64,000 nucleotides of DNA from Ilyomonas sp965214235 (GTDB lineage: Bacteria; Bacteroidota; Bacteroidia; Chitinophagales; Chitinophagaceae), in contig CBDCBH010000003.1 of assembly GCA_965214235.1 (NCBI GenBank), forward strand, positions 1,302,001-1,366,000, written 5' to 3'. This document shows positions 1 through 8,576 of the stretch, piece by piece. How positions within the stretch are numbered: the first letter of the stretch is position 1; every line of letters starts with the position of its first letter. Under the pieces are notes generated by a model that was given only the letters and a program-made list of their open reading frames with translations, was not told where the DNA came from and ran no database searches. The position numbers and the translations under genes were made by a program.

Positions 1-903
1 AAGAATAGCAGCATTGTAATTGGTTTTGATAGCTTAAGTAAATACACAGCCGGCGTTCCTTACTTTGGTGCCACAGTTGGCAGGTACGGCAACCGCATTG
101 CTAAAGGAAAATTTACGGTGGATGGCAAAACCTATTCTTTAGCTGTGAACAACGGGCAGAACCATTTGCATGGCGGAAAAAAGGGCTTTGATAAACAAGT
201 GTGGATGGTTTCTGATACTGCATCGGGCAAGCCGCAGGTAACACTAACTTATGTAAGCAAAGATGGTGAAGAAGGCTACCCTGGTAATCTTACCTCTCAC
301 GTAACATTTACACTTACCGATGATAACCGTTTGCGCATTGAATACACGGCAACTACCGATAAAGCAACGCCGCTCAATCTTACTAACCACAGCTATTTTA
401 ACTTAACCGGCGATGTAAGTAACACAGTATTAAATCATTCGGTAATGATAGATGCCGATCGTTATACACCGGTTGATACAACGCTGATTCCAACCGGGCA
501 ATTAGCGCCTGTAAAAGGTACACCTTTTGATTTTATAACGCCGCATTTAATTGGTGAGCGCATTAAACAGATACCGAGTAAACCGGTTGGTTACGACCAT
601 AATTTTGTGCTAAATAAAAAAGATACCAGCCTTACCAAAGTAGCAGAAGTAACCGATAGTATTAGCGGCAGGAAGCTGGAAGTGTTTACCACACAGCCGG
701 GTTTGCAGTTTTACAGTGGCAATTTTTTAGATGGCTCTATCAAAACATCGGCAGGCAAGCCTATTAATCAATATGCGGCCTTTTGCATGGAAACACAGCA
801 TTTTCCCAACTCACCCAATACACCGTCTTTTCCAACAACCATATTGCAACCCGGGCGAACGTATCATAACATAACCGAGTATAAAATTTCGGTGAGCAAG
901 TAA
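1..903 (+). CDS. Aldose 1-epimerase (galactose mutarotase), 5' truncated by window edge
   Basis: The reading frame is open from the first base, so the gene starts upstream; 300 codons are visible against roughly 340-390 for the family. Mutarotases interconvert the alpha and beta anomers of galactose and other aldoses. Family signatures are present: VGRYGNRIAKGKF near the visible start, NGQNHLHGG carrying the first conserved His, NHSYFNL carrying the second (the general acid), and CMETQHFPNSPN carrying the catalytic Glu. The missing N-terminus probably carries a signal peptide, because many Bacteroidota homologues are lipoproteins, but that cannot be seen here. The gene ends in front of a strong hairpin terminator, so it is transcriptionally separate from the kai genes. 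Confidence 0.93.
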   Translation, partial: KNSSIVIGFDSLSKYTAGVPYFGATVGRYGNRIAKGKFTVDGKTYSLAVNNGQNHLHGGKKGFDKQVWMVSDTASGKPQVTLTYVSKDGEEGYPGNLTSHVTFTLTDDNRLRIEYTATTDKATPLNLTNHSYFNLTGDVSNTVLNHSVMIDADRYTPVDTTLIPTGQLAPVKGTPFDFITPHLIGERIKQIPSKPVGYDHNFVLNKKDTSLTKVAEVTDSISGRKLEVFTTQPGLQFYSGNFLDGSIKTSAGKPINQYAAFCMETQHFPNSPNTPSFPTTILQPGRTYHNITEYKISVSK

Positions 904-924
904 GCTGCAAACCAACTAAGCAAA

Positions 925-955
925 AGCGGGTAAGAAAACTCTTACCCGCTTTTTT
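925..955 (+). terminator. Rho-independent terminator after mutarotase
   Basis: A perfect 10-bp stem (AGCGGGTAAG pairing with CTTACCCGCT) with a 6-nt loop is followed directly by a T-run. It lies 22 bp after the mutarotase stop and insulates the downstream kai cassette. Confidence 0.88.
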
Positions 956-1117
956 CTACAAAAGAAATTTGAAGCAATAGCTATATTCTTATCATCAAAA
1001 CATCAGAATTGCTTTAGTAAGGTAAGCCTTGGCTAATTATTGTATTCTATCTTATCTTTTACAACTAAAAACCATTACTTTTATTTACTGATTATATTTG
1101 ATTACGTTCCTTTTTTT

Positions 1118-2857
1118 ATGACAAACATACCATATCTAAATTCTTCCCAACTCATTCCATTATTACCTAAAACAGCCACCGGCATTAGCGGTTTGGATGA
1201 AATTATGTTAGGAGGCTTACCCACAGGTCGCCCAACGCTGATATGCGGCAGCGCTGGTTGTGGAAAAACTTTGTTTTCGTTAGAGTTTATTGTGCGCGGC
1301 GCTTTACAGTTTAACGAACCCGGTGTATTTATGGCGTTTGAAGAAAAGCCGGAAGACCTTGCTGCCAATGTAGCTTCGTTGGGTTTTAACCTTGAAAAAC
1401 TTCAGCAGGATAAGAAGATTAGAATAGATTATATTCATATTAACAGCAGCGAGATAGAAGAAACCGGAGAGTATGATTTGGAAGGTCTTTTTATTCGTTT
1501 AGGTCATGCAATAGATAGCATCGGCGCAAAGCGCGTAGTGCTGGATACTATTGAAAATCTGTTTTCGGGTTATAATAACCAACTCATTTTGCGGTCAGAA
1601 ATACGCAGGCTTTTTCAGTGGCTTAAAAACAAAGGCGTTACGGCTATCATCACCGGCGAAAGAGGCGACAACTCGTTAACAAGGCATGGCTTGGAAGAGT
1701 ATGTTTCCGATTGTGTTATTTTGTTAGATCATCGCATCATCAATCAAATTTCTACACGGCGGCTTCGTATTGTAAAGTATAGGGGCTCTGTTCATGGCAC
1801 CAACGAATATCCGTTTTTAATAGATGAAGATGGTATTTCGGTTCTTCCTATAACATCGCTGGAGTTAAATAAACCTGTATCTTCTGAAAGAATATCATCC
1901 GGCATTCCTTCACTTGATACCATGCTTGGTGGCAAGGGTTTTTTTAAAGGCAGCAGCATATTGGTTTCTGGCACCGCAGGCACGGGTAAAACCAGCATTG
2001 CCGCAAGCTTTGCCAATGCTGCCTGTATGCGGGGCGAAAAGTGTTTGTTTTTTGCTTTTGAAGAATCGCCGCACCAAATTATAAGAAATATGCAGTCAAT
2101 CGGTATCAATCTGCAGACGCATATTGATAAAGGTTTTTTGGTTTTTCAGAGTGCCCGCCCCACTATATATGGGTTGGAAATGCACCTGGTATCAATACAC
2201 AAATTAATCAGGAAAATAAAGCCTGATTTTATTGTTCTTGACCCGATTACCAACCTGGTTACAGTGGGTTCGGTTAGTGAAGTAAAATCAATGCTGGTGA
2301 GGGTGATAGACTTTTTGCAGCTGGAACAAATTACGGTAATGTTTACCGCTCTTTCACTAAACACAGTGGTAAATGAGCAAACTGATGAAGGAATATCGTC
2401 TCTGGTAGATGCCTGGCTTATGGTAAGAGATATTGAAAGCAATGGAGAAACGAACCGGGGTATGTATGTAATGAAATCGAGAGGTATGCAACATTCCAAC
2501 CAGGTGCGCGAATTTGTAATAACAAGCGAAGGTGTTGATTTGATAGATGTGTATCTTGGTCCGGATGGCGTACTTACCGGCTCGGCTCGCGAGGCGCAAA
2601 TTTTGCTGGAAGAAACAGGCACTGTGCTGCACAGTAATGCAGTGAGCCGCAAAGACCGCGAATTGCTGCGCAAACGCAAAATGCTGGAAGCAAAAATTGA
2701 AAGCCTGAAAACGGAATTTGAATCAACAGAAGAAGAACTAAACAAAGTGTTTACAGAAGAAGAAATCAGAAAAGGCGTAATGGAGCAGGCGCGACAGAAG
2801 ATGACAGAGCAAAGAAAAGGTAACAACCCAAACAATGAAAGCAAAAATCAAGAATAG
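1118..2857 (+). CDS. kaiC: KaiC-family circadian clock ATPase/autokinase
   Basis: Double-RecA-domain protein of 579 residues. In cyanobacteria KaiC is the clock ATPase that autophosphorylates and dephosphorylates rhythmically and binds KaiB. Both domains keep Walker A motifs (GSAGCGKT at 44-51; GTAGTGKTS at 285-293) and the catalytic Glu pair (MAFEEKPED in CI, FAFEESPHQ in CII). The CII phosphosite region reads EGISSLVDAW, so the pair equivalent to Ser431/Thr432 of Synechococcus KaiC is Ser427/Ser428. The C-terminal tail is Lys/Glu-rich and probably coiled. I chose the ATG at 1118 because the 26 codons upstream encode a non-family hydrophobic stretch. It is followed after 6 bp by kaiB. No kaiA is present, so a true oscillator is not implied; stress or redox timing is equally possible. 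Confidence 0.95.
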   Translation: MTNIPYLNSSQLIPLLPKTATGISGLDEIMLGGLPTGRPTLICGSAGCGKTLFSLEFIVRGALQFNEPGVFMAFEEKPEDLAANVASLGFNLEKLQQDKKIRIDYIHINSSEIEETGEYDLEGLFIRLGHAIDSIGAKRVVLDTIENLFSGYNNQLILRSEIRRLFQWLKNKGVTAIITGERGDNSLTRHGLEEYVSDCVILLDHRIINQISTRRLRIVKYRGSVHGTNEYPFLIDEDGISVLPITSLELNKPVSSERISSGIPSLDTMLGGKGFFKGSSILVSGTAGTGKTSIAASFANAACMRGEKCLFFAFEESPHQIIRNMQSIGINLQTHIDKGFLVFQSARPTIYGLEMHLVSIHKLIRKIKPDFIVLDPITNLVTVGSVSEVKSMLVRVIDFLQLEQITVMFTALSLNTVVNEQTDEGISSLVDAWLMVRDIESNGETNRGMYVMKSRGMQHSNQVREFVITSEGVDLIDVYLGPDGVLTGSAREAQILLEETGTVLHSNAVSRKDRELLRKRKMLEAKIESLKTEFESTEEELNKVFTEEEIRKGVMEQARQKMTEQRKGNNPNNESKNQE

Positions 2858-2863
2858 TAAATA

Positions 2864-3145
2864 ATGCCGGACATTAAATATGAATTGAGATTGTATGTGG
2901 CAGGTAAAACACCCAAATCGGTTACTGCGCTGAATAATTTAAAAAAGTACTGCGAAGATCATTTAAAGGATCAGTACACAATTGAAGTAATTGATTTGCT
3001 CATTCATCCGCAACTGGCAGAAGGTGATCAAATATTAGCTATCCCTACGCTGGTGAAAAAAGTTCCGGAGCCGGTTCGTAAAATCATCGGCGATCTTTCT
3101 AACAAAGAAAAAGTATTGGTGGGTTTAGATATCCGTCCTCTATAA
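2864..3145 (+). CDS. kaiB: KaiB-family protein (first copy)
   Basis: 93 residues, close to the usual KaiB length. KaiB is a thioredoxin-like, fold-switching protein that binds the CI ring of phosphorylated KaiC. The sequence starts with the family pattern YELRLYVAGKTPKSVTALNN, then has EVIDLLIHPQLAEGDQILAIPTLVKK, including the cis-Pro region (IPTL), and ends IIGDLSNKEKVLVGLDI. It is 6 bp from kaiC and 10 bp from the second kaiB, so a single operon is likely. It is closer to canonical KaiB than the second copy, which has an N-terminal extension. Confidence 0.94.
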   Translation: MPDIKYELRLYVAGKTPKSVTALNNLKKYCEDHLKDQYTIEVIDLLIHPQLAEGDQILAIPTLVKKVPEPVRKIIGDLSNKEKVLVGLDIRPL

Positions 3146-3155
3146 ATTTATAAAT

Positions 3156-3473
3156 ATGCAGGACACCAACACCGGCAACATGCTTCCGCACTGGAAGGGA
3201 GAAGATGAATTTTATAACCTTCGTCTTTTTGTTACCGGCGCCTCACCTGTATCGGTACGCGCTATCAGCAATATTAAAAAAATTTGCGAAGAACATCTTA
3301 AAGACAGGTACGAGCTGGAAATTATAGATGTTTATCAACAACCAATGCTGGTAAAAGATGAAGATATCACTGCAGTTCCTGTTCTTATTAAAAAACTTCC
3401 CTTGCCCAAAAAACGAATGGTTGGCGATATGTCGAACAAAAACAAAGTATTAAAGGGGTTAGGATTATTATAA
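3156..3473 (+). CDS. kaiB: KaiB-family protein (second copy, N-terminally extended)
   Basis: 105 residues. It carries the KaiB core (YNLRLFVTGASPVSVRAISN, EIIDVYQQPMLVKDEDITAV, MVGDMSNKNKVLKGL) preceded by about 18 extra residues containing a Trp and acidic residues. It is clearly paralogous to the upstream kaiB but diverged at many surface positions, which suggests distinct partners or a regulatory role rather than a recent duplication. Tandem kaiB genes behind kaiC are known from non-cyanobacterial clusters. It is followed after 11 bp by the histidine kinase. Confidence 0.92.
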   Translation: MQDTNTGNMLPHWKGEDEFYNLRLFVTGASPVSVRAISNIKKICEEHLKDRYELEIIDVYQQPMLVKDEDITAVPVLIKKLPLPKKRMVGDMSNKNKVLKGLGLL

Positions 3474-3484
3474 TTTACGGTAGA

Positions 3485-5215
3485 TTGGAAACAACAAAAA
3501 CATACGAGGAACTGCTACTTGAGTTAACCGAACTTCGCCAGCAACTGGAAGAGGCGAATGATACCATAGATGCTATTCGTTCCGGTGAGGTAGATGCGCT
3601 GATAGTAAAAGAAAAAGACGGGCATCAATTGTACACCTTAAAAAATGCCGACCAAACCTATCGCATTTTTATTGAGCAAATGACAGAAGGCGCCGTTACG
3701 CTTAACGAAGACGATATTATTTTATATTCCAACTCGCAGTTTGCTTCTTTGGTAAAACAGCCGTTGGAAAAAGTAACAGGGCAATCTTTTTTATTTTTTA
3801 TTCCACCCGAATGCAAGGAAGAATGTAAACAACTCATCCAAAATGCCTGGAACGAAAATGTAAAGGAAGAACTGATGTTATGTGCAACCGATGGCAACCG
3901 CATTCCGGTATTAATGTCGTTTAAAACGCTGCATCTGGATGAAGGCTTGTCGATGAGTATTATTCTAACCGATCTTACCAAACAAAAAGAAACCCAGCAA
4001 CTGCTGAAACTGAAAAACGATTTGCTGGAAGAAGCGCAGCAAACAGCGTTGCAATTAAATACCAGCCTTGAAAACAAAGTAAAAGAAAGAACGAGAGAAT
4101 TAGAAACATCGGTATTTGAAAAAACAAAAATTAGTGAAGAACTGCGCAGCAACCAGGAACGTTTAACGCTGATATTAGAAACCATGGCGGAAGGTGTTTG
4201 TATTGTTGATATAGAGGGAAATGTAACTTATACCAACCCGATGGCGCAAAGGATTTTAGGCTTGCCGAAAAACGAACTTTTAAGCCGTAGATACAACGAT
4301 TCTAAATGGATAAACCTGCGGATAGATGGCACCATTTTGCCCAAAGAAGAACACCCGATGATAGTTATGATGAGAACCGGAATGCCGGTTTACGATTATG
4401 AAATTGGAGTGCAGCCGCCCGGTAAAGAAAAGATTTATATTTCTGTTAATGCAGCGCCCATCCGCAACAGCAACGCAATATTAATTGGCGGCGTTGGAAC
4501 TTTTATGGATGTAACCAACCGCCGCAAATCCATTCAGCAAAAAGATGAATTTATAAGCGTGGCCAGCCACGAATTGAAAACACCAATGACAACTTTGAAG
4601 GCTTCGCTGCAAGTGTTAGAAAGGATGATTTCTATGGAGAAAGACTCGCCTCTGGTGCCTGTTTTTTTAAACAAAGCCAACATCAGCCTGTCGAAATTAT
4701 CCGGTTTAATAGATGATTTGCTTAACGTATCGCGTTTAGAAAAAGGGCAATTGGTTTTAAAAAAGTCCTTTTTCAATGTATATGATGTAGTAAAAGAAAA
4801 CGCAGATAACCTGCAATTCGTTAATAAAACTATTGAAGCAGTTACCATAAGCGGAGAGCAGGATGTTTGCATTATGGCTGATAAATATCGCATTGAGCAA
4901 GTGCTTACCAATTTGCTGAACAACGCGGTAAAGTATTCGCCACCCCCGCAACGCATTTATCTGACAATAGAATTATGCAACACCAATAGTGTAAAAGTAT
5001 CGGTGCAGGATTTTGGTATAGGCATACCGGCAGAAAAGCAGGAGCAGTTGTTTGACCGGTATTACCGGGTTGATTACTCTGGAAACCAATACTCCGGTTT
5101 AGGATTGGGATTGTATATTTCTAACGAAATTATTATAAAGCACAACGGACAAATAGGCGTTGAAAGCGAGTTTGGGAAAGGAAGTACCTTTTGGTTTGCG
5201 TTGCCAATATCGTAA
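3485..5215 (+). CDS. PAS-domain sensor histidine kinase of the kai cassette
   Basis: 576 residues. N-terminal coiled region (residues about 5-40, ending AIRSGEVDAL), a PAS domain at about 55-170, a coiled linker, a second PAS at about 220-345, HisKA with phospho-acceptor His362 in SVASHELKTP, and a C-terminal HATPase domain (NLLNNAVKYS, DFGIGIP, GLGLGLYIS). No transmembrane segment is seen, so it is probably cytoplasmic. The only in-frame start near kaiB is TTG at 3485; the next ATG would remove half of the first PAS domain. Position suggests it is the output or input kinase of the KaiC system, analogous to SasA or CikA, but it lacks a KaiB-like N-terminal domain, so the mode of coupling would differ. 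No cognate response regulator is adjacent. Confidence 0.9.
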   Translation: METTKTYEELLLELTELRQQLEEANDTIDAIRSGEVDALIVKEKDGHQLYTLKNADQTYRIFIEQMTEGAVTLNEDDIILYSNSQFASLVKQPLEKVTGQSFLFFIPPECKEECKQLIQNAWNENVKEELMLCATDGNRIPVLMSFKTLHLDEGLSMSIILTDLTKQKETQQLLKLKNDLLEEAQQTALQLNTSLENKVKERTRELETSVFEKTKISEELRSNQERLTLILETMAEGVCIVDIEGNVTYTNPMAQRILGLPKNELLSRRYNDSKWINLRIDGTILPKEEHPMIVMMRTGMPVYDYEIGVQPPGKEKIYISVNAAPIRNSNAILIGGVGTFMDVTNRRKSIQQKDEFISVASHELKTPMTTLKASLQVLERMISMEKDSPLVPVFLNKANISLSKLSGLIDDLLNVSRLEKGQLVLKKSFFNVYDVVKENADNLQFVNKTIEAVTISGEQDVCIMADKYRIEQVLTNLLNNAVKYSPPPQRIYLTIELCNTNSVKVSVQDFGIGIPAEKQEQLFDRYYRVDYSGNQYSGLGLGLYISNEIIIKHNGQIGVESEFGKGSTFWFALPIS

Positions 5216-5578
5216 AGGAATAAATGCGCGGATTCACAGCTTTAAAACTGGGTAAGTTTATTTTAAAATCACGCTTACCGTATCGATACAACTATACTTC
5301 TTTGTTTTTACTATTATTCTTTTTAGAAAAACCTCTTCTGTTATCTACCAAACACTTTGTAATTTAAAAAAAAGGGAAGAGTGATAAGCGTTTTCTTTTA
5401 ATGATAAAATAACAGTAAAAAATGAGGTTGTAGTACTATCCGCTGAAAGGAATAAGCCGCTTTATTATGGTTAACTAACTACAATGGAAGAAGGTTAGAA
5501 TGATACATAATTTCTTATAGAGTTGCTGCTTGCAATATAAGATAACGGTATCTTTATTTTACAAATACGCTATGCCTT
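5216..5578. other. Intergenic region between kai cassette and GH30 gene
   Basis: 363 bp without a credible gene. It is AT-rich and holds one copy of the recurrent motif (TTTGTTTTTAC at 5301-5311). A possible -7-like element TATCTTTA lies at 5549-5556, about 23 bp before the GH30 start; it differs from TAnnTTTG at the last base. No convincing terminator for the kinase gene was found. Confidence 0.5.
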
Positions 5579-7036
5579 ATGAAACCAATGCGAAAAAATC
5601 AGTTGTATTTTCTTTTTTCATTTTTATTTTTACTTGCCTGCAGTAAAAACAACAATGCAGGCTCAACTCCTGTTCCGCCGCCGACTGATACTACCTCAAC
5701 AACAGCAGTTATCCCTGGCATTAGCTACTGGCTTACCAATGCCGATGGCAGCTCATTACTGCAAAAACAAACCACCGTTCTTACTTATAGCAATAGCGCC
5801 GGCAACAACGCAACTATAAAGGTTGATACAACACAATCTTTTCAAACTATAGATGGCTTTGGCTTTACCCTTACCGGCGGCAGCGCGTATGTGATGAACC
5901 GGTTAGATTTGGCAACAAAAAATAAGTTGCTTGCTGAATTGTTTGGTAACGATAGTTCTTCGGTTGGCATAAGCTATCTGCGCATCAGCATAGGCGCTTC
6001 AGACATGGATGATAATGTTTTTTCGTACGATGATATGCCCGCAGGGCAGACGGATATTAATCTTGCGCATTTCAGTTTATCAAACAGTGAAACAGATTTA
6101 ATTCCTCTTTTGAAAAACATTGTAGCTATAAATCCTAATATCAAAATCATTGCAACGCCATGGTCGGCACCCGTGTGGATGAAGGATAGCAGTACCACCA
6201 TAGGCAGCAGCTTACAGCCTGGATATTTTGGAGTATATGCAGCCTATTTTGTAAAATACATTCAGGCTATGCAGGCAAACGGTATTACCATAAACGCTGT
6301 AACACCACAAAATGAGCCTTTGAACCCGAACAATAACCCAAGTATGTACATGACGGCTGCCGACCAGGCTGCTTTTATAAAAACAGCTTTAGGACCGGCT
6401 TTTAAAACGGCAGGATTAACTACAAAAATTATTACTTATGATCACAATTGCGATGCGCCCAACTACCCCATAACCGTGCTTACCGATGCGGATGCGCAAC
6501 CTTATATTGATGGCTCGGCTTTTCATTTATATGCAGGCGATATTAGTGCATTGAGTATCGTACACAATGCGTTTCCTGGTAAGAACATTTATTTCACAGA
6601 GCAATATACTTCTGCTACCGCCAATTTTGACGGAGATTTAAAATGGCATGTAAAAAATGTAATTATTGGCAGCACGCGAAACTGGAGTCGCAATGCACTG
6701 GAATGGAACCTTGCCACTGATGAAAACTTTGGTCCGCATACAAACGGCGGCTGCACCACTTGTAAGGGAGCCATAACTGTTGGTTCTTCTGTTACAAGAA
6801 ACGTGTCGTATTATATTGTTGCTCATGCTTCCAAATTTGTAACACCCGGCTCTGTGCGCATTGCTTCCAATATTACCGGCAGTTTATACAATGTAGCTTT
6901 TAAAAGACCTGATGGTAAGAAAGTGCTGATTGTAGAAAACGATGGTGATAATTCAACTGTTTTTACTATTGCATTTGCAGGTAAAAAAGTAACAGCCACA
7001 TTGGATGGAGGAGCCGTTGCCACCTATGTGTGGTGA
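5579..7036 (+). CDS. GH30-family glycosidase, secreted lipoprotein (glucosylceramidase/beta-1,6-glucanase type)
   Basis: 485 residues. A signal peptide ends in the lipobox LLACS, so the enzyme is predicted to be anchored to a membrane and exposed to the periplasm or surface. A Pro/Thr linker follows, then a TIM barrel of glycoside hydrolase family 30: QTIDGFGFTLTGGSA near the start of the barrel, acid/base Glu246 in TPQNEP, and nucleophile Glu341 in YFTEQY, with a C-terminal beta-sandwich. The family includes glucosylceramidases and endo-beta-1,6-glucanases; the exact substrate cannot be read from sequence. With the GH16 and GH5 enzymes nearby it suggests degradation of beta-glucans of fungal, algal or plant origin. 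No SusC/SusD pair is present. A second possible ATG lies three codons downstream. Confidence 0.9.
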   Translation: MKPMRKNQLYFLFSFLFLLACSKNNNAGSTPVPPPTDTTSTTAVIPGISYWLTNADGSSLLQKQTTVLTYSNSAGNNATIKVDTTQSFQTIDGFGFTLTGGSAYVMNRLDLATKNKLLAELFGNDSSSVGISYLRISIGASDMDDNVFSYDDMPAGQTDINLAHFSLSNSETDLIPLLKNIVAINPNIKIIATPWSAPVWMKDSSTTIGSSLQPGYFGVYAAYFVKYIQAMQANGITINAVTPQNEPLNPNNNPSMYMTAADQAAFIKTALGPAFKTAGLTTKIITYDHNCDAPNYPITVLTDADAQPYIDGSAFHLYAGDISALSIVHNAFPGKNIYFTEQYTSATANFDGDLKWHVKNVIIGSTRNWSRNALEWNLATDENFGPHTNGGCTTCKGAITVGSSVTRNVSYYIVAHASKFVTPGSVRIASNITGSLYNVAFKRPDGKKVLIVENDGDNSTVFTIAFAGKKVTATLDGGAVATYVW

Positions 7037-7343
7037 GAAAAAAGGCATTGTAAGTCTTGATGGTAAGATAAAGAAACAGGATAGCGAAAGTTTTTTACTG
7101 TCTTTGGTATCGGGTTTGTTTTTACACCAAAATTATTTACAGAAGATAAAGCTGGCGCGATGAACAAAAACCCGAACCTGCAGGATGCCATCAACACGCT
7201 GACGTTGAAATGCTTTCCAATAATTGTAACAGCAATCCTTGGTTAAGTCAGTCCTTGGTTATCTTCATTTTCTAACATCTTGTTGCTTTCTTCTCTTCCT
7301 ACCTTTGTATTAAACCACATTGATAGAAAGGGAACAATACGCT
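7037..7343. other. Intergenic region before luciferase-like gene, with a possible gene remnant
   Basis: 307 bp. An open but promoterless frame at 7085-7246 (about 53 codons; contains GIGFVFTPKLFTEDKAGAMN) looks like the 3' end of a decayed gene of unknown family. One copy of the recurrent motif lies at 7114-7125. The 10-bp direct repeat and -7 element upstream of the next gene are listed separately. Confidence 0.4.
7236..7307 (+). promoter_or_regulatory. Promoter with upstream direct repeat for the luciferase-like gene
   Basis: TACCTTTG at 7300-7307 matches the Bacteroidota -7 element TAnnTTTG and lies 36 bp before the chosen ATG. Upstream, TCCTTGGTTA occurs twice (7236-7245 and 7252-7261) with a 16-bp period, at a distance suited to an activator or repressor site. 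No strong -33 TTTG is present, which would fit an activator-dependent promoter. Confidence 0.45.
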
Positions 7344-8363
7344 ATGAATATCACACACACTTCTATACCGGTATCTATTTTAGATCTCGCTCCCGTAGTA
7401 CAAGGCACTACGCCGGAGCAAACGTTCCGCAATAGCTTACAACTTGCGCAACAGGCAGAAAAATGGGGCTACCGCCGTTACTGGCTGTCGGAGCATCACA
7501 ACATGGTAAGTGTTGCCAGTTCGGCAACCGCTGTGCTTATCGGCTTTATTGCAGGCGGCACTACCCATTTGCGCGTTGGCTCGGGCGGCATTATGCTGCC
7601 CAATCATTCGCCCCTGGCGGTAGCTGAACAGTTCGGCACATTAGAAAGCCTGTATCCCAGCAGGATAGATTTAGGATTGGGACGCGCACCCGGCACCGAC
7701 GCGCTGACTGCCATGGTGCTGCGCCGGAGTAACAACCTTGGCGCAAACGATTTTCCGCAGCAGTTACAGGAGCTGAAAACTTATTTTTCCGCTTCCAATA
7801 GTGGAGCGAAAGTAAGAGCTATTCCCGGCGAAGGCATCAACATCCCGATGTGGATATTAGGCTCCAGTACCGATAGCGCTTATCTCGCCGCCTACTTGGG
7901 TATGCCTTACGCATTTGCCGGTCATTTTGCTCCGCAGCAAATGAGGGAAGCCTTTGCCATTTACCGGCAGCAGTTCAAACCATCGGCACAGTTAGAACAA
8001 CCTTATATGATGGCGTGTGTAAACGTAATAGCGGCAGATACTGATGAAGAAGCTCATTACCTCGCTACTTCGGCTTACCAGGCTTTCCTGGGCATTATCC
8101 GCGGACACCGCGAGCTATTACAACCGCCTGTAAAGAACATGAACGCAATATGGAATGAATATGAAGAAGCCCATGTGAAAGGGATGCTGTCATCTTCATT
8201 TATAGGCAGTGCGGCTACCATAGAAGAAGGTATTCAAAGCTTTATCGCCCAAACCGGCATTGACGAACTGATGGTGAATGCCCATATTTTTGATTTGGGC
8301 GCCAAACTGCATTCTTACGGATTGCTGAGCGAATTGATGGAAGCGAACATAGTGTATTCATAA
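7344..8363 (+). CDS. LLM-class (luciferase-like) flavin-dependent oxidoreductase
   Basis: 339 residues from the ATG at 7344; an upstream TTG at 7320 is possible but adds a non-family tail. It belongs to the bacterial luciferase-like TIM-barrel monooxygenases that use reduced FMN. Typical features are PVSILDLAPV at the first strand, GYRRYWLSEHHN, RVGSGGIMLPNHSPL, EQFGTLESLYPSRIDLGLGR and WILGSSTDSA. This pattern fits the MsnO8/YhbW-like subgroup, whose natural substrates are mostly unknown. It is monocistronic, with its own -7 promoter element, and no flavin reductase is adjacent. Confidence 0.9.
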   Translation: MNITHTSIPVSILDLAPVVQGTTPEQTFRNSLQLAQQAEKWGYRRYWLSEHHNMVSVASSATAVLIGFIAGGTTHLRVGSGGIMLPNHSPLAVAEQFGTLESLYPSRIDLGLGRAPGTDALTAMVLRRSNNLGANDFPQQLQELKTYFSASNSGAKVRAIPGEGINIPMWILGSSTDSAYLAAYLGMPYAFAGHFAPQQMREAFAIYRQQFKPSAQLEQPYMMACVNVIAADTDEEAHYLATSAYQAFLGIIRGHRELLQPPVKNMNAIWNEYEEAHVKGMLSSSFIGSAATIEEGIQSFIAQTGIDELMVNAHIFDLGAKLHSYGLLSELMEANIVYS

Positions 8364-8519
8364 TCGTAAAACACATACCTGGAAGAGTGTTGGGCTGAAT
8401 AATTTTTTTATTTTATAATGAACTTATTTATTCTTCGTTTTAAAGCAAACGATACTGCCACGCAGGCTAAAGTTTATGGGAATAATAAAACGAATCATTG
8501 GTTTTAATCAGCATTAAAC

Positions 8520-8547
8520 TTTGTTTATTATTACTTATCTATTTTTG
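8520..8547 (+). promoter_or_regulatory. Bacteroidota-type promoter (-33 TTTG / -7 TATTTTTG)
   Basis: TTTG at 8520-8523 and TATTTTTG at 8540-8547 are separated by 16 bp, close to the usual 17-23 bp. Transcription would begin at about 8552-8556, leaving a short leader before the ATGs at 8562 and 8577. Confidence 0.6.
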
Positions 8548-8576
8548 AAATCAGGAAAACAATGAATCTCTATACA

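Noticed and set aside
1040..1117. Upstream start for kaiC at 1040
   Set aside because: The 26 added residues are hydrophobic and foreign to KaiC, whose N-terminus is a soluble ATPase domain.
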